Source of the DNA: an uncultured Pseudomonadota bacterium
Lineage (GTDB): Bacteria; Pseudomonadota; Gammaproteobacteria; Burkholderiales; SG8-39
Length of the DNA: 64,000 bases
Direction: 5' to 3'
Assembly (NCBI GenBank): GCA_903829815.1
Contig: CAIKRR010000076.1
Location: 1-64,000, forward strand
This document shows, one piece after another, positions 8,198-16,130 of the stretch. Position 1 is the first letter of the stretch; every line of letters begins with the position of its first letter. The notes under the pieces are model-generated. The model searched no databases. It saw nothing but the letters and a program-made list of their open reading frames with translations, and was not told the DNA's origin. The translations under genes were made by a program, and so were the position numbers.

Positions 8198-9631
8198 TCA
8201 GTCGGTCACCATACCGAAAACCGGCGCCTGCGACCCGGTCTGACGATAACGGTCGAAGACCGCGCACACGGCCCGAACGACCAGCCGCCCATCGGGTGTG
8301 AGCGTGATCCATTCGGGCGTCAACTCGAGCAGACCTGCCTTGGCCATCGTTTCCAGTTGCTGGCACTCATCGGCAAAGTGGCTGCGGAAATTGACGAGGT
8401 AGGCGATCTCGATCGACTCGATCGAGATCTCGCCGCGGCCCAGCAAGGCACGAATCACCGCGTGTCGCACCAGATCATCGCGGCTGAGTTCGATACCGCG
8501 CATCACCGGCAGCACACCCTGCTCGAGCCGATCGTGATAGGCATCGAGCGCATGCAGGTTCTGCGCATAACTGTGACCAATACGACTGATCGCCCCCAGC
8601 CCCAAGCCGATGCGGTCATGCTCGGTCTGGCTCGAGTAGCCCCACGAGTTGCGCTGCAAACGGCCTCGGCGCATGGCAATGGCCAGATCCTCATCGGCGC
8701 GAACGAACAGATCGAGCCCGACATCGACATAGCCGGCCGTCCCGAGGCGTGACCGTGCCTCGAGCATCATGTCGACGCACGCCGCGCGGTCGGGCAAGAC
8801 ATCGCGTCGGAAAGCCCGCTGGGTAGGGAAGCGCAGCGGATCATGGCGGTAGCGCAGCAGACTGATGCGATCGGGGTTCAGATCGACCAGACGCTGCAGA
8901 CTGAAACTGAACGCCTCGCGGGTCTGGGTGGGCAGGCCATACCAGAGTTCGACCCCGACAGACCGGAATCCAGCCGCCTTGGCGGTCTGCATCACCGCCG
9001 CGGTACGGTCCTCGAATTGAATGCGATTGACGGCCACCTGGACCTTGGGATGAAAATCCTGCAGACCGAGGTTCATGCGATTGAAGCCCAGTGATGCCAT
9101 CGCACGGATTTCCTCGTCGGCAAACCGGCTCGGATCGATCTCGATGAGGTAATCGCCCTGGGCAGCAAAATTGAAACACTCGCGCACGCGACGCACCAGT
9201 TGCTCGAGCTGCTCGGCGGTGAGGAAGTTGGGCGTGCCTCCGCCCAGTTGCATCTGACTCACGGTCGGCGAGCGCCCAAGCAGCGGCTCCAGAATATCGA
9301 GCTCGCGCCCCATCGCAGTCAGGTAGGGCTCGACCGCTGCGCGGGACCGACCGACCACGGTCTGGCGCGTGCACTGCACGCACTGCGACTCGCAAAACGG
9401 CACCCGAACATCCAGCGACAGCGGTTGCAGCGCGGCCAGCGGCGCGCGCGTAGCGATGGCACGCGCAAGTGCAGCACCATCGAAAAACTCGGCAAATCGC
9501 TCAACGCCAGGATAAGCGGTGTACTCGGTACCGCCCACGCCATACTGGCGCAGCAACTCGCGTGCAAGGTCGACTTCACGCGAGTCGCTCTGCTCCACCA
9601 GCGACAACTGGTTGACGGCAAGTGCATTCAT
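8198..9631 (-). CDS. HemN-like radical SAM protein (oxygen-independent coproporphyrinogen III oxidase family, divergent)
   Basis: This aligns by eye with HemN over its whole length: VPFCESQCVQC (CxxxCxxC cluster), QLGGGTPNFL, FNRMNLGLQDF, VELWYGLPTQT, LNPDRISLLRYRH, a RRGRLQRNSWGY segment and a HemN C-terminal domain. The start is placed at the ATG at 9631, giving 477 residues. The longer tracked start adds a non-homologous tail. Several positions conserved in E. coli HemN differ: LYVHIPFC is LDVRVPFC here, the fourth cysteine two residues after the triad is Arg, and GMDHFA is GLDLFV. It may therefore be a paralogue with altered activity rather than the classic enzyme converting coproporphyrinogen to protoporphyrinogen. 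An FNR box at promoter distance upstream indicates anaerobic induction. Confidence 0.8.
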   Translation of the reverse strand: MNALAVNQLSLVEQSDSREVDLARELLRQYGVGGTEYTAYPGVERFAEFFDGAALARAIATRAPLAALQPLSLDVRVPFCESQCVQCTRQTVVGRSRAAVEPYLTAMGRELDILEPLLGRSPTVSQMQLGGGTPNFLTAEQLEQLVRRVRECFNFAAQGDYLIEIDPSRFADEEIRAMASLGFNRMNLGLQDFHPKVQVAVNRIQFEDRTAAVMQTAKAAGFRSVGVELWYGLPTQTREAFSFSLQRLVDLNPDRISLLRYRHDPLRFPTQRAFRRDVLPDRAACVDMMLEARSRLGTAGYVDVGLDLFVRADEDLAIAMRRGRLQRNSWGYSSQTEHDRIGLGLGAISRIGHSYAQNLHALDAYHDRLEQGVLPVMRGIELSRDDLVRHAVIRALLGRGEISIESIEIAYLVNFRSHFADECQQLETMAKAGLLELTPEWITLTPDGRLVVRAVCAVFDRYRQTGSQAPVFGMVTD

Positions 9632-9777
9632 ATGAGCCACAGAACCCCCGTTGACAAGCCAGCAACCCAGATGGGCATTATGGTTGAACTGCACGAAGAC
9701 TCGACCCGTGCGGATTGCACCGCCGGGGCGACTGACCTAGACTGCCTGGCAAGCGCACGAACGCCAGCCGCTGCATC

Positions 9778-9807
9778 CACCGCCTGAGTGCGACTGGACA
9801 GGCGGTG
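9778..9807. repeat. 9-bp inverted repeat at the predicted 5' end of the hemN-like transcript
   Basis: CACCGCCTG and CAGGCGGTG form a perfect inverted repeat with a 12-nt loop. It lies just inside the predicted transcription start of the minus-strand gene, so it would form a 5'-terminal RNA hairpin, or act as an operator palindrome. The rest of the 303-bp gap between the two coding regions holds the FNR box and a long leader and no further ORF that I trust. Confidence 0.6.
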
Positions 9808-9808
9808 A

Positions 9809-9814
9809 ATGATA
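9809..9814 (-). promoter_or_regulatory. Candidate -10 element of the hemN-like gene
   Basis: The minus strand reads TATCAT here. It ends 21 nt from the FNR box, which would place the box centre close to -41 from a start near 9802. That is the classic class II FNR activation geometry. Confidence 0.5.
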
Positions 9815-9835
9815 AGAAGCGTGGATCGAGTCGGC

Positions 9836-9849
9836 TTGATCAGGATCAA
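9836..9849. promoter_or_regulatory. FNR-binding site, perfect consensus
   Basis: TTGATCAGGATCAA matches TTGAT-N4-ATCAA exactly. It sits between the hemN-like gene and the fnr gene, 86 bp from the fnr start codon and about 205 bp from the hemN-like start codon. Its position suits activation of the hemN-like promoter. It could also mediate fnr autoregulation. Confidence 0.85.
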
Positions 9850-9934
9850 AAGACGCCCCCCACTCCGCCGTTAGCCTCTTCTTCCGGGTGGTCCCTGCCA
9901 CCATGTGTCATCGATTGCCAGAGGAGGCAAAAAC

Positions 9935-10741
9935 ATGTCGGCGGATTCGCTCAGAAACTCAGCCCTGTCGGCTCGGATCGGCTCGCCGGTACCTGAGCCC
10001 ACTCTCGCCGCAGGCAATCTGGTGAAACTCAAGATGGCCTGTTCACATTGCCACCTGCGCGAAGTGTGCCTGCCGGTCGGACTGACGCGCGAACAGATCA
10101 CGCTGCTCGAACAGATCGTCTACACCCGCCGCCGCCTGAAGAAAGGCGAAACACTGTATCGCGCCGGCGATCCATTCCGTTCGCTCTATGCGATCCGCAG
10201 CGGTTTCTTCAAGGCGCGTGCGGCAACGCCAGACGGGCGTGATCAGGTCACTGGTTTCCAGATGGCGGGCGAACTGATCGGCATGGACGGCATCAGTCAC
10301 GAGACGCATACCTGCGACTCCATCGCGCTCGAAGACAGCGAAGTCTGCGTGGTGCCCTTCAACATGCTCGAAGACCTGTCGGTTCAGGCACCGGCGCTGG
10401 GACATCACTTTCACAAGGTGATGAGCCGCGAGATCGTGCGCGAACACGGCGTCATGCTGTTGCTGGGAAGCATGCGGGCCGAAGAACGCCTGGCAGCCTT
10501 CCTGCTCAACCTGTCACAGCGTCTGGCAGCGCGCGGTTTCTCGGCAACCGAATTCGTCCTGCGCATGACACGCGAGGAAATCGGCAGCCATCTCGGTCTG
10601 AAACTGGAGACAGTGAGCCGGGCCTTCTCGAAATTCCAGGATGACGGCATGATTGCCGTCAAGCAAAAACACGTTCAGATCCTCGAGATGGAACGACTGC
10701 GCAAGCTTCTGACCAATGGCTCGAGAAGCACGCACGACTGA
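9935..10741 (+). CDS. fnr: FNR-type oxygen-sensing transcriptional regulator
   Basis: This is a 268-residue CRP/FNR family activator. The start at 9935 is chosen for the strong AGAGGAGG at correct spacing. The tracked upstream ATG lacks one. The N-terminal C36, C39 and C45 (CSHCHLREVC) match the C-x2-C-x5-C of E. coli FNR, and C138 (SEVCVVPF) matches its C122, so a [4Fe-4S] oxygen sensor can be assembled. A cyclic-nucleotide-like beta-roll and dimer helix follow. The recognition helix carries the E-x2-S-R pattern (LKLETVSRAF) that reads TTGAT half-sites, and two perfect TTGAT-N4-ATCAA boxes occur in this window. A universal stress protein gene follows, which is common around FNR/ANR genes. 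Confidence 0.95.
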   Translation: MSADSLRNSALSARIGSPVPEPTLAAGNLVKLKMACSHCHLREVCLPVGLTREQITLLEQIVYTRRRLKKGETLYRAGDPFRSLYAIRSGFFKARAATPDGRDQVTGFQMAGELIGMDGISHETHTCDSIALEDSEVCVVPFNMLEDLSVQAPALGHHFHKVMSREIVREHGVMLLLGSMRAEERLAAFLLNLSQRLAARGFSATEFVLRMTREEIGSHLGLKLETVSRAFSKFQDDGMIAVKQKHVQILEMERLRKLLTNGSRSTHD

Positions 10742-10781
10742 AGCTCGTCGGCAAACAGACTTGCAAAGACAGGGAGACACC

Positions 10782-11228
10782 ATGTACATGCACATCCTCA
10801 TCCCCACCGATGGGTCGAAGCTCTCGGCGAAGGCGGTCAAGTCGGCACTGACACTTGCGCGCGATCTCGGTTCAAAGGCAACCGCCTTCTACGCCACCCC
10901 CGAGTACCCGTCGCCGATCTACAGTGAGGGGGCTGTCTTCACGAGTTACGTGACTCGAGCCGACTACACTCGTGCTCAGACTGAGGCTGCCCGGAAGGTG
11001 CTGGCAGCGATCGAAAAACAGGCTGCGGCGCTCGGGGTCACTCTCGCCACAGAACATGCGGCCTCGAATTCGCCCTCCGAGTCAATCATCAAGCTCGCGA
11101 CCCGACGCAAGTGCGATCTCATCGTGATGGCCTCGCACGGGCGCCACGGCGTGGCAGCACTGCTCCTTGGCAGCGAGACCCAGAAGGTTCTGACCCACTC
11201 CAAGGTCCCGGTACTGGTCGTCCGCTGA
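10782..11228 (+). CDS. Universal stress protein, UspA family
   Basis: This is a single-domain USP of 148 residues with a Rossmann-like alpha/beta fold. The N-terminal HILIPTDGSKLSAKAV and the C-terminal nucleotide loop ASHGRHGVAALLLGS (xSHG-x9-GS) indicate the ATP-binding subclass. The ATG at 10782 is preceded by AGGGAGA. An alternative ATG two codons later cannot be excluded. It lies 40 bp after fnr on the same strand and is probably co-transcribed, in keeping with USPs that support survival under oxygen limitation. The exact role is unknown. Confidence 0.9.
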   Translation: MYMHILIPTDGSKLSAKAVKSALTLARDLGSKATAFYATPEYPSPIYSEGAVFTSYVTRADYTRAQTEAARKVLAAIEKQAAALGVTLATEHAASNSPSESIIKLATRRKCDLIVMASHGRHGVAALLLGSETQKVLTHSKVPVLVVR

Positions 11229-11244
11229 ACCAGCCAGATGCGCA

Positions 11245-11267
11245 GCGGTTCGACCTCGGTCGACCGC
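11245..11267. terminator. Hairpin after the usp gene
   Basis: GCGGTTCGAC and GTCGACCGC pair with one bulged T around a CTCG loop. No T tract follows, so this is only a possible terminator or 3'-stabilising stem for the fnr-usp transcript. Confidence 0.35.
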
Positions 11268-11421
11268 GCCGCCTCGTCCGAGCCAGCGCGTTGAAGCCCC
11301 TGCGCGCTCGGTCACACGCTTGCCGCTTGTCGCTGCGCGCTGATCCACAGACCACAGCAGCGCATAGAATCGTGCGCCGCCTTGGTGGCTGGCACCCGAT
11401 TGAACCGGCAAGGAGCAGACA

Positions 11422-12399
11422 ATGCAGTCCTGGTGGATGACCGTGGTCGATGGCAACCCGAAGCTCGAGCGTCGCGAGACCGCCCTGCCTGAACCCGGTG
11501 CACACGAACTGCTTGTGCAGGTCGAAGCGGCGTCGCTCAACCGTGGCGAGTTCATCGCCGGGGTAGGCCTTCACGGCAATGCGCCCGGGCGAGCAGCCGG
11601 CATCGATGCGGCTGGCAGGGTTTGCGCCATTGGCACTGCGGTCACCGGTTTCGCGATCGGTGACCGCGTCATGGGACGTGCGATCGGCGGATTCTCGGAT
11701 GTTGCACGCATGCATCACGCCGAGGCCTTGCCGGTTCCCGACACGCTCGATGCCGTGCACGCCGCAGCCTTCCCGCTCGTATTCAACGTCACCTTCGACA
11801 TGCTGGTGGCGCGTGGGCACCTGCAGGCGGGAGAAACCCTGCTCGTCACCGGCGCATCCTCAGGCGTTGGTGTGGCCTGTGTGCAACTGGGCCATGCCCT
11901 CGGGGCTCGGGTGGTCGGCACCTCGGGCTCGGCGGCCAAGCTGGAACGATTGCGCGCGCTCGGTCTGGATGAAGGCATCGTGACCCGCCAGGCCGACTTT
12001 GCCGATCAAGTACGCACGCTCAGCGCAGGACACGGTGCCGATCTGGTGATCGACACCGTGGGTGGTTCGATTTTTGCCGAGTGCATGCGAGCCTGCGCCT
12101 TCGAAGGGCGCGTCGCGATGGTGGGTTATGTCGACCGGGTGCTCGAGGCACGCATCGACCTGGCACTGCTTCACGAGCAGCGACTGGACCTGTTCGGGGT
12201 ATCCAACAAGCTGCGTACCGCCACGCAACGCGCCGAGACCGTGCGGCGGGTTGCCACCGAGCTGTTGCCACTGGTGGCGGCCGGCCGCATCGTGCCGCTG
12301 GTTGATCGGGTATTCCCGATCGAAGCGCTACCCGAGGCAGTTGCGCACATGCAATCGGACACCCAGATCGGCAAGGTGGTGCTGCAAAGCGGCAGATGA
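11422..12399 (+). CDS. Zinc-free MDR oxidoreductase (quinone oxidoreductase-like)
   Basis: This is a 325-residue medium-chain reductase. The N-terminal GroES-like domain contains VEAASLNRGEF and GRAAGIDAAGRV, and the nucleotide fold carries LLVTGASSGVGVACVQLGHALGA with the quinone-reductase-type ASSGVG loop instead of the GxGxxG of zinc alcohol dehydrogenases. No zinc-binding cysteine cluster is present. This fits NADPH-dependent reduction of quinones or enones. AAGGAG lies at ideal spacing before the ATG. It appears monocistronic, on the plus strand between the usp gene and the convergent Bug/sox operon. The substrate is unknown. Confidence 0.85.
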   Translation: MQSWWMTVVDGNPKLERRETALPEPGAHELLVQVEAASLNRGEFIAGVGLHGNAPGRAAGIDAAGRVCAIGTAVTGFAIGDRVMGRAIGGFSDVARMHHAEALPVPDTLDAVHAAAFPLVFNVTFDMLVARGHLQAGETLLVTGASSGVGVACVQLGHALGARVVGTSGSAAKLERLRALGLDEGIVTRQADFADQVRTLSAGHGADLVIDTVGGSIFAECMRACAFEGRVAMVGYVDRVLEARIDLALLHEQRLDLFGVSNKLRTATQRAETVRRVATELLPLVAAGRIVPLVDRVFPIEALPEAVAHMQSDTQIGKVVLQSGR

Positions 12400-12480
12400 T
12401 GTCGGCGGCCGGGAGTCATGCCCGACCACGGCAGGGTGAAACTCGATACCGCTGCAGCGGGTCCACCGCCCCGGTAAACC

Positions 12481-13569
12481 CTACTGCGCCTGGATGTTGG
12501 CCGCCTTCACGACCTTGCCCCAGGTGACGTACTCACGCTCGATGGTCCGGGCGAGCTCCTCCGGCGTGGAAGGTTGTGGCTCCATGCCATGCTGCAGCAG
12601 TTGTTCGCGCACATCACTGGCGGACAAGACCCGAACCAATTCACGGTTCAGTCGCAGCACGATGTCGCGCGGCGTACGCGAGGGCGCGATGAAGGCGTAC
12701 CAGTTGGTGGCGTCATAACCGGGATAGCTCTCGGCAATGGTCGGTACGGAAGGGAAGAAGGCCGAACGAGTCGCCCCGGTGGTGGCCAGTGCCCGGATCT
12801 TGCCTGACTTCACATGCGGCAGTGCCGAGGGTGCAGAGGCAAACACCGAAGGCACCTGATTACCCAGCAGGTCGGCCATCGCCGGCCCGCCCCCCTTGTA
12901 AGGCACATGGACGATATCGGCTTTCGCCATCATCCGGAAAAGCTCGCCCGCCAGATGCCCCGTGCCACCGATGCCTGATGTCCCGAAGGTCATGCTGCCC
13001 GATCGTGCATTGGCCAGTGCCACATACTCGGCGAGGGTCTGGGCCGGCACCGAGGCATGCACCACCAGGACGTTGGCAAAGACCACCCCCATCGATATCG
13101 GGGCAAAATCGCGCCGCGGGTCGTAGGCGAGATTGCTCACCATGTGCGGGGCAACCGCCAGCGGACCGACGGCGGAGAGCGAGATCGTGTACCCATCGGC
13201 GGGCGCACGTGCGATGGCCTCGGCGGCAATGTTGCCACCAGCGCCAGCCCGGTTTTCGACGACCACCTGCTGCCCCAGATTGTCAGCCAGGCGCCGGGCA
13301 ACGATGCGCGCCGCCGTATCCGTGCCACCCCCCGGGGCAAACCCGACGGTGAGAAGCAGCGGCCGTACCGGATAGCCTTGAGCGAAGATCGGCCCGGCCA
13401 TGAGCAGACTGACGATGAGCAGGCCCCACGGGAGCAGACCATGCGGCAGCAGCCCGGCAGGCACGAGATCGCAGCGCACGGTGCGCCAGAGCCACTGTGC
13501 GGTGGCCTGGCACGGCGTGACTGCGGCGGATGCAGCGATCGAGCCATCGGAGGGGTTGAGTGCAATCAT
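12481..13569 (-). CDS. Bug (TctC) family tripartite tricarboxylate transporter receptor
   Basis: This is a periplasmic binding protein of 362 residues. The start at 13569 overlaps the upstream gene's stop as ATGA, which supports it even though the leader is long. The hydrophobic stretch LLPWGLLIVSLLMAGPIFA ends in a plausible signal cleavage site before QGYPVRPLLLTVGF. Bug hallmarks are APGGGTDTAARIVARRL, VENRAGAGGNIAAEAIA, PYKGGGPAMADLLGNQV and the aspartate-containing ligand loop. No TctA or TctB membrane genes are nearby, as is usual for orphan Bug receptors. It is the last gene of a run beginning with soxY, an odd pairing. Confidence 0.9.
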   Translation of the reverse strand: MIALNPSDGSIAASAAVTPCQATAQWLWRTVRCDLVPAGLLPHGLLPWGLLIVSLLMAGPIFAQGYPVRPLLLTVGFAPGGGTDTAARIVARRLADNLGQQVVVENRAGAGGNIAAEAIARAPADGYTISLSAVGPLAVAPHMVSNLAYDPRRDFAPISMGVVFANVLVVHASVPAQTLAEYVALANARSGSMTFGTSGIGGTGHLAGELFRMMAKADIVHVPYKGGGPAMADLLGNQVPSVFASAPSALPHVKSGKIRALATTGATRSAFFPSVPTIAESYPGYDATNWYAFIAPSRTPRDIVLRLNRELVRVLSASDVREQLLQHGMEPQPSTPEELARTIEREYVTWGKVVKAANIQAQ

Positions 13570-14552
13570 GGGCGCAGCAGTATCTTGCCGATGGCCTCGC
13601 CTCGCTCGAGCCGCTGATGGGCAGCGACTGCCTCATCCAGCGGAAATTCGTGATCGATGCGGGGCACGATCAGACCTGCCATCTGCGGCCACAACCGGGC
13701 CAGCAGACCCTCGGTGATTCGGGCCTTGCGTTCAATCGACAGAGGCCGCAACAACGATCCGGTGACACGGGCCCGCTTTCGCATCAGCAGTTCGAGCGGA
13801 ACATGGTAGGCCGGCTCGATGGCGCCGGTCAGGTGCGTGATACGGCCATCGAGGGCAAGCGCCTGCAGATTGCGCACCGCATAAGTGCCACCCGCCATAT
13901 CCAGAATCACATCGGCGCCGTGCCCCCCGGTCACCTCCGCGATCCAGGGCACAAAATCATCACGCTGGTAGTTGCAGGCGGCGAGCGCTCCCATCGAAAG
14001 AGCAACCGCACACTTGTCATCGCTGCCACAGGTCGCCACGGGTCGAGCCCCCAGCCAACGGGCAAAGGCCATGCCGATCGACCCCACGCCGCTGGTGCCG
14101 CCGTGCACCAGCAACCAGTCACCCGGCGCAATTGCGCAGAGCTCGATGAGGTTGTGCCATAGCGTGTAGAGCGCCTCTGGCAGCGCCGCAGCCTCGCGCA
14201 TGCCAAAGCCCGGGGGCAAGGGCAAGGTCGTGCGCTCATCGGCCAGACAATACGGTGCGTAACCACCCCCATTCACCAGGGCGCAGACCCGGTCGCCGAT
14301 GCCCACGCGGGTCACCGCCTCACCAGTGGCCACCACCGTACCCGAGACCTCGAGCCCGGGGATATCGGTCGCCCCAGCCGGTGGGTGGCCGCGTCTGCGT
14401 TGACCGGCGTCGTGGCGGTTGACGCCGGCATATTCGACTGCAATCAGCAATTCACGCCCGCCCGGCACCGGCAGCGGGCGCACGACGGGCACCAATTGTT
14501 CCGGGCCGCCAGGGCCGGCAATCGTGATCGCACGCATCGTGGAGGGCAGCAT
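13566..14552 (-). CDS. NADPH:quinone reductase-like MDR oxidoreductase
   Basis: This is a 328-residue zinc-free MDR protein. I moved the start from the tracked 14711 to the ATG at 14552, which has GGAG at correct spacing and avoids running into soxX. Features are MRAITIAGPGGPEQLV at the N-terminus, VEYAGVNRHDAGQRRRG, a substrate-domain GLEVSGTVVATG and the nucleotide loop LLVHGGTSGVGSIGMAFARWLGA. It resembles PIG3/QorA-type quinone oxidoreductases. It is translationally coupled to the Bug receptor downstream and lies 44 bp after soxX. A link to sulfur oxidation is not obvious. Confidence 0.87.
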   Translation of the reverse strand: MLPSTMRAITIAGPGGPEQLVPVVRPLPVPGGRELLIAVEYAGVNRHDAGQRRRGHPPAGATDIPGLEVSGTVVATGEAVTRVGIGDRVCALVNGGGYAPYCLADERTTLPLPPGFGMREAAALPEALYTLWHNLIELCAIAPGDWLLVHGGTSGVGSIGMAFARWLGARPVATCGSDDKCAVALSMGALAACNYQRDDFVPWIAEVTGGHGADVILDMAGGTYAVRNLQALALDGRITHLTGAIEPAYHVPLELLMRKRARVTGSLLRPLSIERKARITEGLLARLWPQMAGLIVPRIDHEFPLDEAVAAHQRLERGEAIGKILLRP

Positions 14553-14596
14553 CAAGGTGTCTCCAGCAGGATGCCAGCCAAGGGCCAGCATCGAAC

Positions 14597-15298
14597 TCAA
14601 CGATTGATCGGGGAGTCGGGGGCGAGCAGCAGGGCGACCAGATCGCGTATCTGGTCCTGGGTGAGGATGCCGTGGCTGCCAAATCGCGGCATATTGCTGC
14701 ACGCAAGCCATGCCTGTGGGTTGTAGATACGGCCGTAGGTATAGCGTTCGAGCTCGGTCCTGGGCATCTGGGCACGCAGCACTGCATAACGCAGCAGGCT
14801 GGGACCCAGCGTGCCATAAGAGAACTCATCGGGCGAGAGCTGATGGCAGGCATAGCAGTTGCCACCAGCGGGCACATCGGGCGCATCGCTCCACTGACGG
14901 CCGACCCCCGACTGCGCGATGCGCTCGCCCGAGCGCCAGTCGCCCAGCAGCGGGGTACCGGCAGCAGGCCAGCGAATGAGTGCCTGATTCTCGCGCTCGA
15001 TCGCCTGCACCCGGTCGTCTGAAAGCGGTTTGCCGGCAGCCTCGGCCTCCGAACACAATCGCTGCGCGAGGTCCTGCTCGAGCCGATCGAGCCCGGCCTG
15101 GCCACGCGCGACAAACGACGCGGAGAGCGCCGCGCGTACGCGCTGGGCATCGCCCGGCTCACGCGGCATGGTCTGCGGCGGGCCGACGACGCAAGCGGCC
15201 AGAACGAGCGAGAGCGCCACCGAACCCAGGACAAGGCAGAGCGCACGTGCCGATGTCCGTTGCAGCGCAGACAGGGCTCGGGCAAGAAGGCGCCGCAC
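14597..15298 (-). CDS. soxX: SoxX, monohaem cytochrome c of the thiosulfate-oxidising complex
   Basis: SoxX pairs with SoxA to attach sulfur substrates to SoxY oxidatively in the periplasm. The GTG at 15298 starts one base after the soxA stop, with GAGG upstream. The N-terminal segment has a hydrophobic helix ending in LVLAAC, a good lipobox, so this SoxX may be membrane-anchored (inference). The haem site CYACH lies in PAGGNCYACHQLSPDEF, followed by YGTLGPSLLRYAVLR. A likely axial methionine sits in SNMPRFGSHGILT. At 233 residues it is of the longer SoxX type with an extra helical N-terminal region. Electrons would pass to a small cytochrome c encoded elsewhere. Confidence 0.92.
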   Translation of the reverse strand: MRRLLARALSALQRTSARALCLVLGSVALSLVLAACVVGPPQTMPREPGDAQRVRAALSASFVARGQAGLDRLEQDLAQRLCSEAEAAGKPLSDDRVQAIERENQALIRWPAAGTPLLGDWRSGERIAQSGVGRQWSDAPDVPAGGNCYACHQLSPDEFSYGTLGPSLLRYAVLRAQMPRTELERYTYGRIYNPQAWLACSNMPRFGSHGILTQDQIRDLVALLLAPDSPINR

Positions 15299-15299
15299 G

Positions 15300-16130
15300 C
15301 TAGCGCCTCACGCCTGGAGCGGCCAGTGCGGCACCACTGGCATTGTGGAGCAGATAACTCACCAGGGCCACCGAGACCTCGGAGCCGAAGACGAGATCGG
15401 GAAAGCGCTGCTGACGAAAGCAGTCATTCATGCGCCATTGCAGGGTTCGCATCTCGCCTTGCGACACGCGATAGGCGGGCCAGGTCCCGAGCACCCGACG
15501 CGCCTCTTCAGGTCGCGAAAGGTTGGGCAACTCCTGCAATCGAATGCGACGGCCACTCTGTGCATGGCAGGTCGTACAGGCAAAGTCGTGCGTACCACCA
15601 CGAACGAAAAAGAGCTCGCGACCCAGGCGCCAGGCCGCACGCTCGGCGGGGTGATCAAGCGGCGGAGCGAGGGTCATTCCGCGCGACTGGGCAGCAATCC
15701 AGGCCGAGAGTGCCTCGAAGTCGGATCGCTGCTCGCCGTTGCCGAACGGCTGCCGTCGGAGCACTGCCGGATCAAGCCCCTGCAGGGTCACCATGCAATG
15801 GAGCAGTCGGGTTTCCAGGTCCATCACACGGTCGGCATCGGCGAACCAGCGAGGCAGCCGCGCCAGGGCGCCCGCAACCACACCCGGCCCCTGGCCCAGA
15901 TCGCATCGCTCGAGCGAAACATTGCGCGGGCCGCGCGGCATCTTCCAGAGGTCTTCACCACGCGCTTCCCAGAGCTCGCCCGGGCTGCTGTCGGCGACGG
16001 CTTCCCGGTAACGCTCGATCTCGCGTGCCGTTTCCTGCGCCGACTGGGCAACGACCGATGCCGTGCCGAGCGCGAGGGCAAGCAGGCCCCCCAGAGCCGC
16101 CCACCACACCGGGCGGCGAGAGTCAGGCAC
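15300..16130 (-). CDS. soxA: SoxA, haem-thiolate cytochrome c of the thiosulfate-oxidising complex
   Basis: This is the catalytic partner of SoxX, 276 residues with a signal peptide (LLALALGTASVVAQS). One CxxCH haem site is present, ACTTCHAQSGRRI (C185-H189). C237 in WRMNDCFRQQRFPDL is the expected active-site cysteine that ligates haem and forms a persulfide. At the position where dihaem SoxA proteins carry a second CxxCH, this protein has C76 and C112 without the motif, so it is the monohaem type. The start is a GTG that overlaps soxZ by 8 bp, giving a tight soxZ-soxA-soxX coupling. Confidence 0.94.
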   Translation of the reverse strand: MPDSRRPVWWAALGGLLALALGTASVVAQSAQETAREIERYREAVADSSPGELWEARGEDLWKMPRGPRNVSLERCDLGQGPGVVAGALARLPRWFADADRVMDLETRLLHCMVTLQGLDPAVLRRQPFGNGEQRSDFEALSAWIAAQSRGMTLAPPLDHPAERAAWRLGRELFFVRGGTHDFACTTCHAQSGRRIRLQELPNLSRPEEARRVLGTWPAYRVSQGEMRTLQWRMNDCFRQQRFPDLVFGSEVSVALVSYLLHNASGAALAAPGVRR

